Positions 40,601 through 49,212 of a stretch of 64,000 bases of DNA are shown piece by piece; the stretch's first letter is position 1; each line of letters starts with the position of its first letter. Below the pieces are notes generated by a model. That model searched no databases, was not told the origin of the DNA, and saw nothing but the letters and a program-made list of their open reading frames with translations. The position numbers were made by a program, and so were the translations under genes. Source of the DNA: Streptomyces sp. B3I8 (lineage in GTDB: Bacteria > Actinomycetota > Actinomycetes > Streptomycetales > Streptomycetaceae); assembly GCF_030816915.1 (NCBI RefSeq), contig NZ_JAUSYN010000002.1, forward strand, positions 7,267,501 through 7,331,500, written 5' to 3'.

Positions 40601-42352
40601 GTGACCCCACCCCGCACCCGTGCCCGCCGCCTCCTGGCCCCCCTCACCGTCGGCGCCCTCGTGGCGGGCGCCCTGGCGGCACTCCCCGCGACCGCGGCGC
40701 ACGCCGCCGGCAGCGTCGTCAAGGTGACCGGCTCCCAGGGACACTGGCAGCTCACCGTCGACGGCAGCCCGTACCGCGTCAAGGGCCTCACCTGGGGCCC
40801 GTCCGTCGCCGACGCCGAGAAGTACCTGCCCGACCTGCAGTCCATGGGCGTCAACACCATCCGCACCTGGGGCACAGACGCCTCCAGCAAGCCCCTGTTC
40901 GACGCCGCGGCCGCGCACGGCATCAAGGTCGTCGCCGGGTTCTGGCTCCAGCCCGGCGGCGGCCCCGGCTCCGGCGGCTGTGTCAACTACCTCACCGACA
41001 CCGCGTACAAGAAGCAGGTCCTCGACGAGTTTCCCAAGTGGGTGCGGACCTACAAGGACAACCCCGGCGTCCTCATGTGGGACGTCGGCAACGAGTCCGT
41101 GCTCGGCCTGCGGAACTGCTACAGCGGCGACGAACTGGAGCGCCAGCGCGACGCCTACACCACCCTCGTCAACGACATCACCAAGAAGATCCACGGCATC
41201 GACCCCGACCACCCGGTCACCTCCACCGACGCCTGGGTCGGCGCCTGGCCGTACTACAAGAAGAACGCGCCCGACCTGGACCTGTACGCCGTCAACTCCT
41301 ACAACGGCGTCTGCGACGTGCGGTCCGCGTGGGAACAGGGCGGCTACACCAAGCCGTACATCGTCACCGAGACCGGGCCCGCGGGGGAGTGGGAGGTGCC
41401 CGACGACGCCAACGGGGTCCCGCAGGAGCCGAGCGACCAGGCCAAGGCCGACGGATACACCAAGGCCTGGGGCTGCGTCACCGGACACGAGGGCGTCGCC
41501 CTGGGCGCCACCATGTTCCACTACGGCACCGAGTACGACTTCGGCGGCATCTGGTTCAACCTGCTGCCCGCGGGCCAGAAACGGCTGTCGTACTACGCGG
41601 TGAAGCGGGCCTATGGAAAGGACACCTCCCACGACAACACACCACCGGTCATCAGTGATCTGTCCGTCGAGGGCGGTGCGGGCGCGGTGCCTGCCGGACG
41701 CGCGGTCACCCTCGACGTCCGGGCGAGCGACCCCGACGGCGACCCGATCACCTACGAGGTGCTCGACAACAGCAACTACGTCGACGGCGGCAAGCAGTTG
41801 AACTCACTGCCGTTCACCGGTCCGGGCGCCGGCCGGCTGTCGTTCACGGCCCCCGACCGGCCCGGCGTGTGGAAGGTCTACGTCAAGGCGACCGACGGGC
41901 ACGGCAACGTCGGTGTGGAGACCCGCTCGATGCGGGTCGTGCCGCCCGAGGTGGGCGGCACCAACCTGGCGCTGCGCAGACCGGCCACCGCCTCCTCCTT
42001 CCAGCCGAGTTACGGGGACTGCCCGTGCACGGCGGCCGACGCGGTCGACGGCGACCCCGCCACCCGCTGGGCCAGCGACTGGAGCGACCCGCAGTGGCTC
42101 CAGGTGGACCTCGGCAGCCGCACCTCGTTCCGCCACGTCCAACTGGTGTGGGAGTCCTCCTACGCCAAGGCGTACACCGTCCAGGCCTCCGACGACGGAC
42201 AGGCCTGGCGGACGGTGCGCACGGTGACGGACGGCAACGGCGGCGTCGACGACTTCGACGTCACCGGGACCGGCCGCTACGTCCGCGTCGACGGCACGGC
42301 ACGCGGCACCGGTTACGGCTACTCGCTGTACGAGTTCGGCGTCTACGGCTGA
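40601..42352 (+). CDS. Secreted glycoside hydrolase with F5/8 type C (discoidin) domain
   Basis: A 583-residue secreted enzyme. Signal peptide at residues 1-32. A clan-A TIM barrel (35-350) of GH2-C/GH5-like type has MGVNTIRTWG, the acid/base Glu in DVGNES and the nucleophile Glu in IVTETGP. An Ig/PKD-like domain spans 355-455 (VTLDVRASDPDGDPITYEV). A discoidin carbohydrate-binding domain spans 458-583 (ATASSFQPSYGDCPCTAADAVDGDPATRW, LQVDLGS). The GTG start has gagaagga upstream. Likely an extracellular beta-glycanase, co-transcribed with DUF1996 and followed by its LacI regulator. Confidence 0.85.
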   Translation: MTPPRTRARRLLAPLTVGALVAGALAALPATAAHAAGSVVKVTGSQGHWQLTVDGSPYRVKGLTWGPSVADAEKYLPDLQSMGVNTIRTWGTDASSKPLFDAAAAHGIKVVAGFWLQPGGGPGSGGCVNYLTDTAYKKQVLDEFPKWVRTYKDNPGVLMWDVGNESVLGLRNCYSGDELERQRDAYTTLVNDITKKIHGIDPDHPVTSTDAWVGAWPYYKKNAPDLDLYAVNSYNGVCDVRSAWEQGGYTKPYIVTETGPAGEWEVPDDANGVPQEPSDQAKADGYTKAWGCVTGHEGVALGATMFHYGTEYDFGGIWFNLLPAGQKRLSYYAVKRAYGKDTSHDNTPPVISDLSVEGGAGAVPAGRAVTLDVRASDPDGDPITYEVLDNSNYVDGGKQLNSLPFTGPGAGRLSFTAPDRPGVWKVYVKATDGHGNVGVETRSMRVVPPEVGGTNLALRRPATASSFQPSYGDCPCTAADAVDGDPATRWASDWSDPQWLQVDLGSRTSFRHVQLVWESSYAKAYTVQASDDGQAWRTVRTVTDGNGGVDDFDVTGTGRYVRVDGTARGTGYGYSLYEFGVYG

Positions 42353-42363
42353 GCGGGCCGGGG

Positions 42364-42371
42364 GAGCGCTC
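42364..42371. promoter_or_regulatory. Half-strength LacI-type operator core
   Basis: GAGCGCTC, the same core as the 39208-39223 palindrome, 38 bp before the LacI start codon. Confidence 0.4.
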
Positions 42372-42408
42372 TGTTCGCGGTGATCGCCGGGCCGTTAAGG
42401 TGCGTGGC

Positions 42409-43449
42409 ATGAGCAGGAGGGCTCCCACGCTGGAGGACGTCGCCCGGGAGGCCGGTGTGTCCCGGGCGACGGTCTCGCGGGTCGTCAATGGCATCCGCAA
42501 CGTGGACCCCGCGATCCAGGACGTGGTCCGCCGGGCCATCGCCCGCACCGGCTACGCCCCCAACCGGGCGGCGCGTTCGCTGGTGACCCGACGCGCCGAG
42601 ACCGTCGCCCTGGTGGTCTCCGGGGCGGGGGAGCCGCCGGAGGACACCCAGGAGGCGTTCGCCGCACGGGTGTTCACCGATCCCTTCTTCGGCCGGGTGG
42701 TGGCCGGCGTCGTCGGCTATCTGCGCCCGCACTCGATGTACCCGGTGCTGATGTTCGCCGACTCCCCGCAGGACCGGCACGAGGTGCTGACCTATCTGCG
42801 GCAGGGCCGCGCCGACGGCGCGCTCGTCGTCTCCACGCACGCCGACGACCCACTGCCCGCACTGCTCGCCGAACAGGCCCTGCCCGCCGTCCTGTTCGCG
42901 CGCCCCGGGCACCCCGTCCCGCTCAGCCACGTGGACCTGGACCACCGGGCCGGCGGCCGGCTCGCCGCGGAACACCTGCTGGCACGCGGCTGCCGGCGGC
43001 CCGCCACCGTGTCCGGGCCGCTGGACGTCGCGGCGAGCCGGGAGCGCCTGGCCGGTTTCCGCGAGGCGCTCACCCGCTCGGGACACGATCCGGTGCCCGT
43101 CCAGGAGGGGGGCTTCACGCACGACAGCGGCGTCGCCGCCATGACCCGGCTGCTCGCCGAACTGCCCGGCCTGGACGGTGTGTTCGCGGCCAACGACCTG
43201 ATGGCGCAAGGCGCCTGCGAGGTGCTGCGCGCACACGGCAGACGGGTGCCGGACGACGTCGCCGTGGTCGGGTTCGACGACTCCGCCGTCGCCCGGACGT
43301 CCCGCCCCGCGCTGACCACGGTGCGGCAGCCGGTGGAGGACATGGCGGCCCGGATGGCCCGCCTCCTCGACGAGCACGTCCGGGGCGAGCGCACCGAACC
43401 GGCGTCGGTGGTCTTCGCCCCGGAGCTGGTCGTCCGCGACTCCGCGTGA
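42409..43449 (+). CDS. LacI-family transcriptional regulator
   Basis: A 346-residue regulator with the LacI HTH (residues 7-30: TLEDVAREAGVSRATVSRVVNG) and a periplasmic-binding-protein-like sensor (DPFFGRVVAGVVGYL, GADGALVVSTHA-type lobe, FAANDLMAQGACEVL, VPDDVAVVGFDDSAVA). It is located directly after the glycosidase. The GAGCGCTC core upstream of its own gene and of the DUF1996 promoter supports local repression relieved by a sugar. The ligand is unknown. Confidence 0.9.
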   Translation: MSRRAPTLEDVAREAGVSRATVSRVVNGIRNVDPAIQDVVRRAIARTGYAPNRAARSLVTRRAETVALVVSGAGEPPEDTQEAFAARVFTDPFFGRVVAGVVGYLRPHSMYPVLMFADSPQDRHEVLTYLRQGRADGALVVSTHADDPLPALLAEQALPAVLFARPGHPVPLSHVDLDHRAGGRLAAEHLLARGCRRPATVSGPLDVAASRERLAGFREALTRSGHDPVPVQEGGFTHDSGVAAMTRLLAELPGLDGVFAANDLMAQGACEVLRAHGRRVPDDVAVVGFDDSAVARTSRPALTTVRQPVEDMAARMARLLDEHVRGERTEPASVVFAPELVVRDSA

Positions 43450-43506
43450 CGGCTGCGCGGGACCCGGCTCAGGCGACCTGGGGGCCCCGGCTCCCGGTGG
43501 TCGCGC

Positions 43507-43899
43507 TCAGGCGTCCTGCGGATACCAGCGCAGCTCCACCGTGTTGCCGTCCGGGTCCCGGACGTAGAGGGAGAGGGCGGTGCCCCGGGCGCCGTAGCGT
43601 TCGCCGGGCCCGTCCAGCACGGTGAAGACCCCCGAGTCGACGACCTCCTGCCAGTCGAGCGGCTCGACCACCAGACAGATGTGATCGACGTTGGAAGCGC
43701 CCCCCGGCCGCCCTGCGGGCACCTGCACCAGGTCGATGATGGTGGTGGGGCTGACCCGCACGGAGGGGAACGGCGCCCGGCCGGCCCGCCACTTTGCCAC
43801 CCGTACGGGCTCCAGCCCCAGCGGGCCGGTGTAGAAGTCGAGCGAACGCTCGATGTCGGCGACGTTCAGGACGAGGTGGTCGAAGGCGATCACACGCAT
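43507..43899 (-). CDS. VOC-family (glyoxalase/dioxygenase-like) protein
   Basis: A 130-residue vicinal-oxygen-chelate protein: two beta-alpha-beta-beta-beta modules with metal-ligand positions FDHLVLNVADIERS (His) and VDHICLVVE, ending DPDGNTVELRWY (Glu). Similar to glyoxalase/bleomycin-resistance-like virulence proteins. Divergent from a LysR gene, its likely regulator. The reaction is unknown. Confidence 0.9.
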   Translation of the reverse strand: MRVIAFDHLVLNVADIERSLDFYTGPLGLEPVRVAKWRAGRAPFPSVRVSPTTIIDLVQVPAGRPGGASNVDHICLVVEPLDWQEVVDSGVFTVLDGPGERYGARGTALSLYVRDPDGNTVELRWYPQDA

Positions 43900-44040
43900 G
43901 GATGTCTCCCGAATGAGAGCCGGAGCGGTGCAACGGTGTGACGGCGGTCCACCGGTGAGGGACCCGACGCGAGCGCGCCGCCGCGTTCAGCATGGCCGGA
44001 CGGCCGTCCATCGGTCCAACACATGCTTGTCATCCGATCC

Positions 44041-44055
44041 ATCGTGTTCCACGAT
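44041..44055. promoter_or_regulatory. LysR-type binding box
   Basis: ATCGTG-TTC-CACGAT, containing a T-N11-A core (44042-44054), lies nine bases before the LysR start and between divergent VOC and LysR genes. Confidence 0.55.
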
Positions 44056-44063
44056 CGATCCCC

Positions 44064-44945
44064 ATGGATCTCCAGCAGATGCGCTACGTCCTCGCGGTCG
44101 CGGACACCGGCGGCTTCACCCGCGCCGCCGAGCGGTGCCACATCGTGCAGTCGGCGCTCAGCCACCAAGTGGCCCGGCTGGAACGAGAACTGGGCGCCCG
44201 GCTGTTCGAGCGGACCAGCCGCCGGGTCCGGCTCACCCCCGCGGGCGAGGCGTTCCTGCCGGCCGCCCGGCAGGCCCTTGAGGCGGCCGAGCGGGCCCGG
44301 GCCGAGGTCGCGGCGGCCACCGGCGAGATACGCGGCACGCTCACCCTCGGCTCGATCCCCACCTTCGCGGCCCTCGACCTCCCGGCGCTGCTCCGCGACT
44401 ACCGGCTGCGCCACCCGCACGTACGGATCCGTCTGCGCACGGGCTCCAGCGAGCGGTTCGTCGAGCAGGTGCGCGAGGGCACGCTCGACGCCGCGCTCCT
44501 CGGCGTGCCCCCGGGATTCCGGCCGCAGGGCGTCCGGGACCGTGAGCTCCGCCAGGGCCGGCACGTCGCCGTGGTCGCCCCCGGCCATCCGCTGGCCGAC
44601 GAGGACCGGGTCGACCTGCGCCGCGTCGCCGACGAGGTGTTCGTGGACTTCGCCGACGGCAGTGCCGCCCGTGCCCAGTCGGACCGGGCGTTCGCGGCGG
44701 CGGGCCTGCGCCGCGAGGTCGCCTTCGAGGTGTCCGGCGTGGAACTGATGGTCCGCATGGTCCGCCACGGCCTCGGCATCGCCCTGTTGCCCGAGGCGTT
44801 CACCGCCGAGCTGCACGGCGTGCGGTGCGTGGCGCTCACCGACGGCCCCGTACGCGTCGAACACCTCATCTGGAGCCGCTTCCCGCCACCCCCTGCGGCG
44901 GCCGCGTTCCTCGCCCTGTTGGACACCGGTACCCCTCCGCGATGA
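44064..44945 (+). CDS. LysR-family transcriptional regulator
   Basis: A 293-residue LTTR: N-terminal winged HTH MDLQQMRYVLAVADTGGFTRAAERCHIVQSALSHQVARLE, then the two-lobed substrate-binding domain (LTLGSIPTFAALDLPALL, GIALLPEA). Length is normal. Divergent from the VOC gene with a T-N11-A box overlapping its own leader, consistent with autoregulation and activation of VOC. Confidence 0.9.
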   Translation: MDLQQMRYVLAVADTGGFTRAAERCHIVQSALSHQVARLERELGARLFERTSRRVRLTPAGEAFLPAARQALEAAERARAEVAAATGEIRGTLTLGSIPTFAALDLPALLRDYRLRHPHVRIRLRTGSSERFVEQVREGTLDAALLGVPPGFRPQGVRDRELRQGRHVAVVAPGHPLADEDRVDLRRVADEVFVDFADGSAARAQSDRAFAAAGLRREVAFEVSGVELMVRMVRHGLGIALLPEAFTAELHGVRCVALTDGPVRVEHLIWSRFPPPPAAAAFLALLDTGTPPR

Positions 44946-45212
44946 CACCGTCGACCGGGAGGTGTCCGTCGTCCGCACCGGTGACGGCCCTCTTCCCAGG
45001 GACTTCACGGTCACCGACGACGACCGGGAGAGCACCGTGCTGACCGCGTCCCGGGGCATCTCGCTCCATCCGCACAGGATCCTGCGGCCCGCCCCGGCCG
45101 GTCCCTCCCCCCGCAGAGGGCGGGGCAGGTCACCGGAACCTGGCAGACCCCGGACGGCGGCTCCGCCCGCGGGGTGTTCGCCGTTCCGTACGGCGACGGT
45201 TCCCGGGCGTAG
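44944..45212 (+). pseudogene. Possible frameshifted coding remnant
   Basis: The gap holds two pieces with typical high-GC codon bias but no start: in one frame DREVSVVRTGDGPLPRDF and TVTDDDRESTVLTASRG; then, in another frame ending at TAG 45210, GQVTGTWQTPDGGSARGV and FAVPYGDGSRA. They could be the decayed C-terminus of one gene. I do not recognise the family. A chance pattern in GC-rich DNA is a real alternative. Confidence 0.3.
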
Positions 45213-45258
45213 CCGTCCGGCCGGCCATCCCGGCATCCCGGCCGTTCGGCCGTCGTCT

Positions 45259-46047
45259 TCAGCGTGCCCGGCCCGGCAGGCTCGCCGCCCTGACGTCCAG
45301 CGCCCGCCGGGCCGCCGCCACGAGGGCCGGGTCGGTGACGAAGTGGGTGTCCTCGTCGGCGGTGGTTCCCGCCGCGCCGAGGGGCGTCCAGATGCCCGTG
45401 CGGCGTGGCTCGGCGCGGTGCTTGGCCGAGAGGTGCACGGCCGCGACGCCCGCGCCGACCAGCGCGGGAATGTCGGTCACGCGTACACCTCCGCCCGCCA
45501 TGACCTCCAGTCCGGGCGCCGCGGCGACCATCGCGGTCAGCGTGGCCGACCCCTCCGCCGCGGTGGCCGCGCCGCCCGAGCTGAGGACCCGGGTGACACC
45601 GAGCGGGAGGAGCAGCGCGGCGGTGGCGACCGGGTCGGCCGACTGGTCGACGGCCCGGTGCAGGGTGACGTCGACAGGCCGGCCCCCGTCGTGGGCGGCG
45701 TCCGCGAGGCGGGCGACGGCGTCGGTGTCCAGGGTGCCCCCGGCGGTGAGCGCGCCGACGACCACCCCGGCCGCGCCGGACGCGACGACGGAGCGCACCT
45801 CGGCGACCATGAGGGCGATCTCCTCGGCGTCGTACACGAAGTCACCGGGACGGCACCGCACGAGGGCGTGCACCGGCGGCCCGACGGCCGCGGCCGCCTC
45901 CACCACGGCCGCCGACGGGGTCAGTCCGCCCAGTTCGAGCGCGGTGCACAGCTCGACCCGGTCCGCACCGTGCGCGAGGGCGGTCCGTGCCCCGGCCGGG
46001 GAGGTGACGGCGATCTCCAGCGCGGCGACGGCACTCCCGCCGGTCAC
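45259..46047 (-). CDS. cutC: CutC-family TIM-barrel protein
   Basis: A 262-residue CutC protein: LEIAVTSPAGARTALAHGADRVELCTALELGGLTPS, VHALVRCRPGDFVYDAEEI, VTLHRAVDQSADP and VMAGGGVRVTDIPAL match the family. The name comes from a copper-tolerance phenotype, but its enzymatic role is unsettled. Here it is translationally coupled (GTGA) to the M81 peptidase and lies in an uptake/catabolic locus with ROK proteins, which argues for a metabolic function (inference). Confidence 0.93.
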   Translation of the reverse strand: MTGGSAVAALEIAVTSPAGARTALAHGADRVELCTALELGGLTPSAAVVEAAAAVGPPVHALVRCRPGDFVYDAEEIALMVAEVRSVVASGAAGVVVGALTAGGTLDTDAVARLADAAHDGGRPVDVTLHRAVDQSADPVATAALLLPLGVTRVLSSGGAATAAEGSATLTAMVAAAPGLEVMAGGGVRVTDIPALVGAGVAAVHLSAKHRAEPRRTGIWTPLGAAGTTADEDTHFVTDPALVAAARRALDVRAASLPGRAR

Positions 46048-47591
46048 TCGTCCTCCCCGGTGAGCGGCAGGTCGGAGGCCGGAATGATCCGTGCCGTCAG
46101 ATCCGGGTCGGGCATGTCGCGGTCGAAGGGGAACAGGGGCCGGCGGACGCGGTGGTGGCCGAGCCGTACCAGGTCCTGGTCGACGCCGCCCGGGGTGAGC
46201 GCCATCTTCCAGCCCACGGCCATGTCGAACAGCTCCGGCTCCAGGTAACCGATCTTCACGACGACGATGTCGGCGGAGCGGGGGTCGAGGTCCAGGTCGG
46301 TGAAGTCGTGCTCGTGGTGGTACGGCTTGCGCAGCCGGGTGAGGATCGCGTACACGCTGCCGACGCGGATCACGACCTCGGTCTCCGCGTCCCGGTCGCC
46401 GTACCGGATCGCGTGCACCACCCCGGTGAGGGTGACGGGCCCGGCGTGCCGGTCGTCCACCTCCGCCCCGGCGGTGACGGTGACGGTGGCACCCACTCCG
46501 GCGGCGACCGCGGCGTCCACGGCGGCGGGGCCCGGCACCGAGGCGTACAGCACCGTCGGACCGTCGTCCTTCCGGAACTCCGGCCGCTCAAGCAGCCGGG
46601 TCAGCCCCCAGGTGACGTCGCCCGCGCCGCCCGCGGTGGGGTTGTCGCCGGTGTCGCTGAGGAAGTACGGCCGGTCCGGCGAGGCCAGGGCCTCGTCGAG
46701 GATGCCGTCGAACGTGCCGGTCGGGGCGACGAAGTCGAAGTCGTGACGGGCGTCCCAGAAGCCGCGCGCGAGGCGTTCGGCGCCGGCCGCCACGGCGTCC
46801 CGGTCGGTTCCGGTGACGACGACGGCCGCGCGGTTGCGGGGCTCGTCGGCCCAGGCGTAACCCACCCATATCGCCGCGTCGATGACGCCGTCCGAGGCCT
46901 CGACCTCCTCGACCGCCGCGTACACGCTCCGCGCGGGCTCGATCCGGGTGGAGGTCTGCTCCCCGGCCAGCAGGACCGGCACCGGCACCCATGCCTTCAC
47001 CGGGCGGGGGCCGCCGGACGCCAGCAGGTCGACCAGGTTGCGCACGGCGCGCTCCTTGGTCTCCATGTGGTCCTCGTGCGGGGCCGTCCGGTAGCACGTG
47101 ATCAGGTCGCTGCGGTGGGCCAGTTCGCGGGAGACGTTGCCGTGCAGGTCCATCGAGGTGGAGACGAGGACGCCGGGGCCGACGGTGGCGCGGATGCGCT
47201 CCAGCAGGACGGCCTCGGCGTCGTCGACGCCCTCCACGGTCATCGCGCCGTGGATGTCGTACCACAGACCGTCGAGCCGCGGGAGCGCGGCGAGGCGCTC
47301 GACGAGCTCGTCGGTGAGCGCGGTCCAGGCGGCGGCGGTGACCGTGCCGCCGGGCAGCGACTTGCCCACCAGCGCACCGTGCCAGTCGGCGGCCTCGCAC
47401 AGTTCCTCGCCCGGGGCGAGGAAGGGGTAGCGGTCGAGCACCTCGGCGCCGCGCGAGGGGTGGAAGGCGGGGGCCTCGGTGCGGGCCGGGGAGAAGGTGG
47501 ACGACTCGATGCCGAGCCCGGCGACGGCGATGACCGGACGGGCGGCGGCGGGACGTGCGGGGCCGGCGGGGGAGGCGGCGGTTTCCGACAT
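46044..47591 (-). CDS. M81-family (MlrC-like) metallopeptidase
   Basis: A 515-residue MlrC-family protein: VAGLGIESSTFSPARTEAPAF, DGLWYDIHGAMTVEGVDDAE, STSMDLHGNVS, TCYRTAPHEDH (zinc-ligand His/Asp set), FLSDTGDNPTAGGAGDVTW and a C-terminal MlrC domain (VVKIGYLEPELFDM). MlrC opens a linear microcystin peptide; most homologues act on unknown amide substrates. A GTG/TGA overlap couples it to cutC downstream, and it follows the ROK regulator. Likely an intracellular amidase for the imported compound (inference). Confidence 0.9.
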   Translation of the reverse strand: MSETAASPAGPARPAAARPVIAVAGLGIESSTFSPARTEAPAFHPSRGAEVLDRYPFLAPGEELCEAADWHGALVGKSLPGGTVTAAAWTALTDELVERLAALPRLDGLWYDIHGAMTVEGVDDAEAVLLERIRATVGPGVLVSTSMDLHGNVSRELAHRSDLITCYRTAPHEDHMETKERAVRNLVDLLASGGPRPVKAWVPVPVLLAGEQTSTRIEPARSVYAAVEEVEASDGVIDAAIWVGYAWADEPRNRAAVVVTGTDRDAVAAGAERLARGFWDARHDFDFVAPTGTFDGILDEALASPDRPYFLSDTGDNPTAGGAGDVTWGLTRLLERPEFRKDDGPTVLYASVPGPAAVDAAVAAGVGATVTVTAGAEVDDRHAGPVTLTGVVHAIRYGDRDAETEVVIRVGSVYAILTRLRKPYHHEHDFTDLDLDPRSADIVVVKIGYLEPELFDMAVGWKMALTPGGVDQDLVRLGHHRVRRPLFPFDRDMPDPDLTARIIPASDLPLTGEDE

Positions 47592-47623
47592 GGTTCTCCG
47601 TACGGGGGTGGGACGCGGGTGAG

Positions 47624-48901
47624 TCAGGGGGTGCGGGGTGCGAGGCGGTCCGGGCGCCCGGTGCCGGAAGCGCCGGCGCCGAGGCCGCGCAGGGCGTCGG
47701 CCATGGCGTGCTGCAGCGCGAACTGTCCGGCGCCCACGACACCGGCGTCGGCGCCGAGGCGGGCGCGTTCGATGGTGAGGTGCTCGGTGACCATCGGATG
47801 GCAGCTCTCGTAGAGCCGGCTGCGGACGGCGGCCACGAAGGGTTCCAGGGTGGAGAGGATGCCGCCCAGGTAGACGGCGTCCGGATTGAAGAAGTTGACG
47901 TTGGCGGCGAGGACCTGACCGAGGTGCTCCCCGGCCCGGCGCACCGCGCGCGTCGCCTCGGGATCGGCGTCGGCGGCGAGCCGCACCACGTCCTCGGGGC
48001 TGTCGACGTCGGCGCCGCGCTCGCGCAGGATGCGCACCAGCGCGGCCCCGGAGGCCACCGTCTCCAGACAGCCGGTCTTGCCGCACGAGCAGGGGATGTC
48101 GGCGCCGCCGTCGATACGGATGTGGGTGATGTCGCCGGCGGCACCGGTGGCGCCCCGGTAGAGGTGACCGTCGACGATGACACCGGCGCCGATCGCCGAA
48201 CCGATCTTCACCATGATCGACTGCCGGTGCTCGGCGGGCCGCACGGTGTGCTCGCCCATCGCCATGCAGTTGGCGTCGTTGTCCACCGCGACCGCGACGC
48301 CGAAGCGGTCCCGCAGCCAGTCGGCGACGGGGAAGCGGTTCCAGCCCGGCATCCGGGACGGCAGCATGACGGCCCTGGACTCGACGTCGACCGGACCCGG
48401 CAGCGAGAGCCCGACCCCGCACAGCCGGTCGCGGCCCTGCTCCTCCGCCAGTGCCTCCAGTGTGTCCGCGAGCCGGGGCAGTGCCTCCTCGGGACCGTCG
48501 GCGATGACGAACGGCACGGTGGTGACCCGGCTCAGCCGGCCGCCGGGCAGTACCGCGCCGATGCGGGCGTGCCGGCCGCCCAGGTCGGCGGCGACCGCGA
48601 ACTGGTCTGTCCCGCCGAGGCGCAGCACCTTGCGCGGCCGCCCGCCGGTGGACGAGTGGGTGCCCTCCTCAGCGATCAGCCCGCGCTCCACCAACTGCCC
48701 CACGGTGAGGGAGATGGTGGAGGGGGCCGCGCCGAGCAGGGCCGCGAGTTCCGCGCGTGAGGAGGCCTGGCCCGAGGCCACGAGCTCCAGGACCCGGGCG
48801 GCGAGCGGGGAGTTCCCCTTCACGGACTTCCCCTTCACGGACCGGCCTTCCACGGACTGGTCCTTCGCGGGCCGGCGGTTCCGGGCACTTATTTCAGTCA
48901 T
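47624..48901 (-). CDS. ROK-family transcriptional regulator
   Basis: A 425-residue NagC/XylR-type regulator. N-terminal winged HTH at residues 35-75 (SSRAELAALLGAAPSTISLTVGQLVERGL); ROK sensor domain with VAADLGGRHARIGAVLP, AVDNDANCMAMGE and the zinc motif CSCGKTGCLETVASG. A 15-bp tandem repeat encodes the SVKGK-type repeat at residues 13-27. The Met at 48901 (MTEIS) is chosen because upstream sequence is not protein-like. Divergent from the Dpp-type transporter, which it probably represses until a sugar ligand binds. Confidence 0.9.
   Translation of the reverse strand: MTEISARNRRPAKDQSVEGRSVKGKSVKGNSPLAARVLELVASGQASSRAELAALLGAAPSTISLTVGQLVERGLIAEEGTHSSTGGRPRKVLRLGGTDQFAVAADLGGRHARIGAVLPGGRLSRVTTVPFVIADGPEEALPRLADTLEALAEEQGRDRLCGVGLSLPGPVDVESRAVMLPSRMPGWNRFPVADWLRDRFGVAVAVDNDANCMAMGEHTVRPAEHRQSIMVKIGSAIGAGVIVDGHLYRGATGAAGDITHIRIDGGADIPCSCGKTGCLETVASGAALVRILRERGADVDSPEDVVRLAADADPEATRAVRRAGEHLGQVLAANVNFFNPDAVYLGGILSTLEPFVAAVRSRLYESCHPMVTEHLTIERARLGADAGVVGAGQFALQHAMADALRGLGAGASGTGRPDRLAPRTP
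48813..48857. repeat. Three tandem 15-bp coding units
   Basis: ttccccttcacggac twice exactly, then cggccttccacggac, in the N-terminal region of the ROK regulator. Confidence 0.9.
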
Positions 48902-49212
48902 GTACGAAGTAACTTCCGCAACGGTGGGTGTGGCGAAGACAGTACGCCCGCAGGACGCGGACGGGAACCGTCTTCCGGGTGGCAATACCAAGGGTGAAAG
49001 TGGCACCAATAGGGATGAAGGCGGCCATATCCCGGCCTGACGCACACTCATGAAAGCCGCGCCGAGTTCGCGGGCACTTAATTTTTACCGATCCTTGTTT
49101 GTTCGGCAGACGTGTGGGACGTTGACTGTCGTGCAGACAGCGCCGGTTCCCGCGGCGCCCACCCCGGCCGTCGCCGGGGCCTCTCACGGGTCCTTCCACT
49201 TCGAGGAGAGTC
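48902..49212. promoter_or_regulatory. Divergent control region of the ROK/Dpp locus
   Basis: 311 bp between the ROK regulator and the transporter. It contains an AT-rich tract, cgggcacttaatttttac (49071-49088), unusual in this DNA and partly repeated at 48882-48897 (cgggcacttatttcag). AT-rich sites are typical of NagC-type ROK operators. TTGACT at 49122-49127 may be a -35. No gene is seen. Confidence 0.4.
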
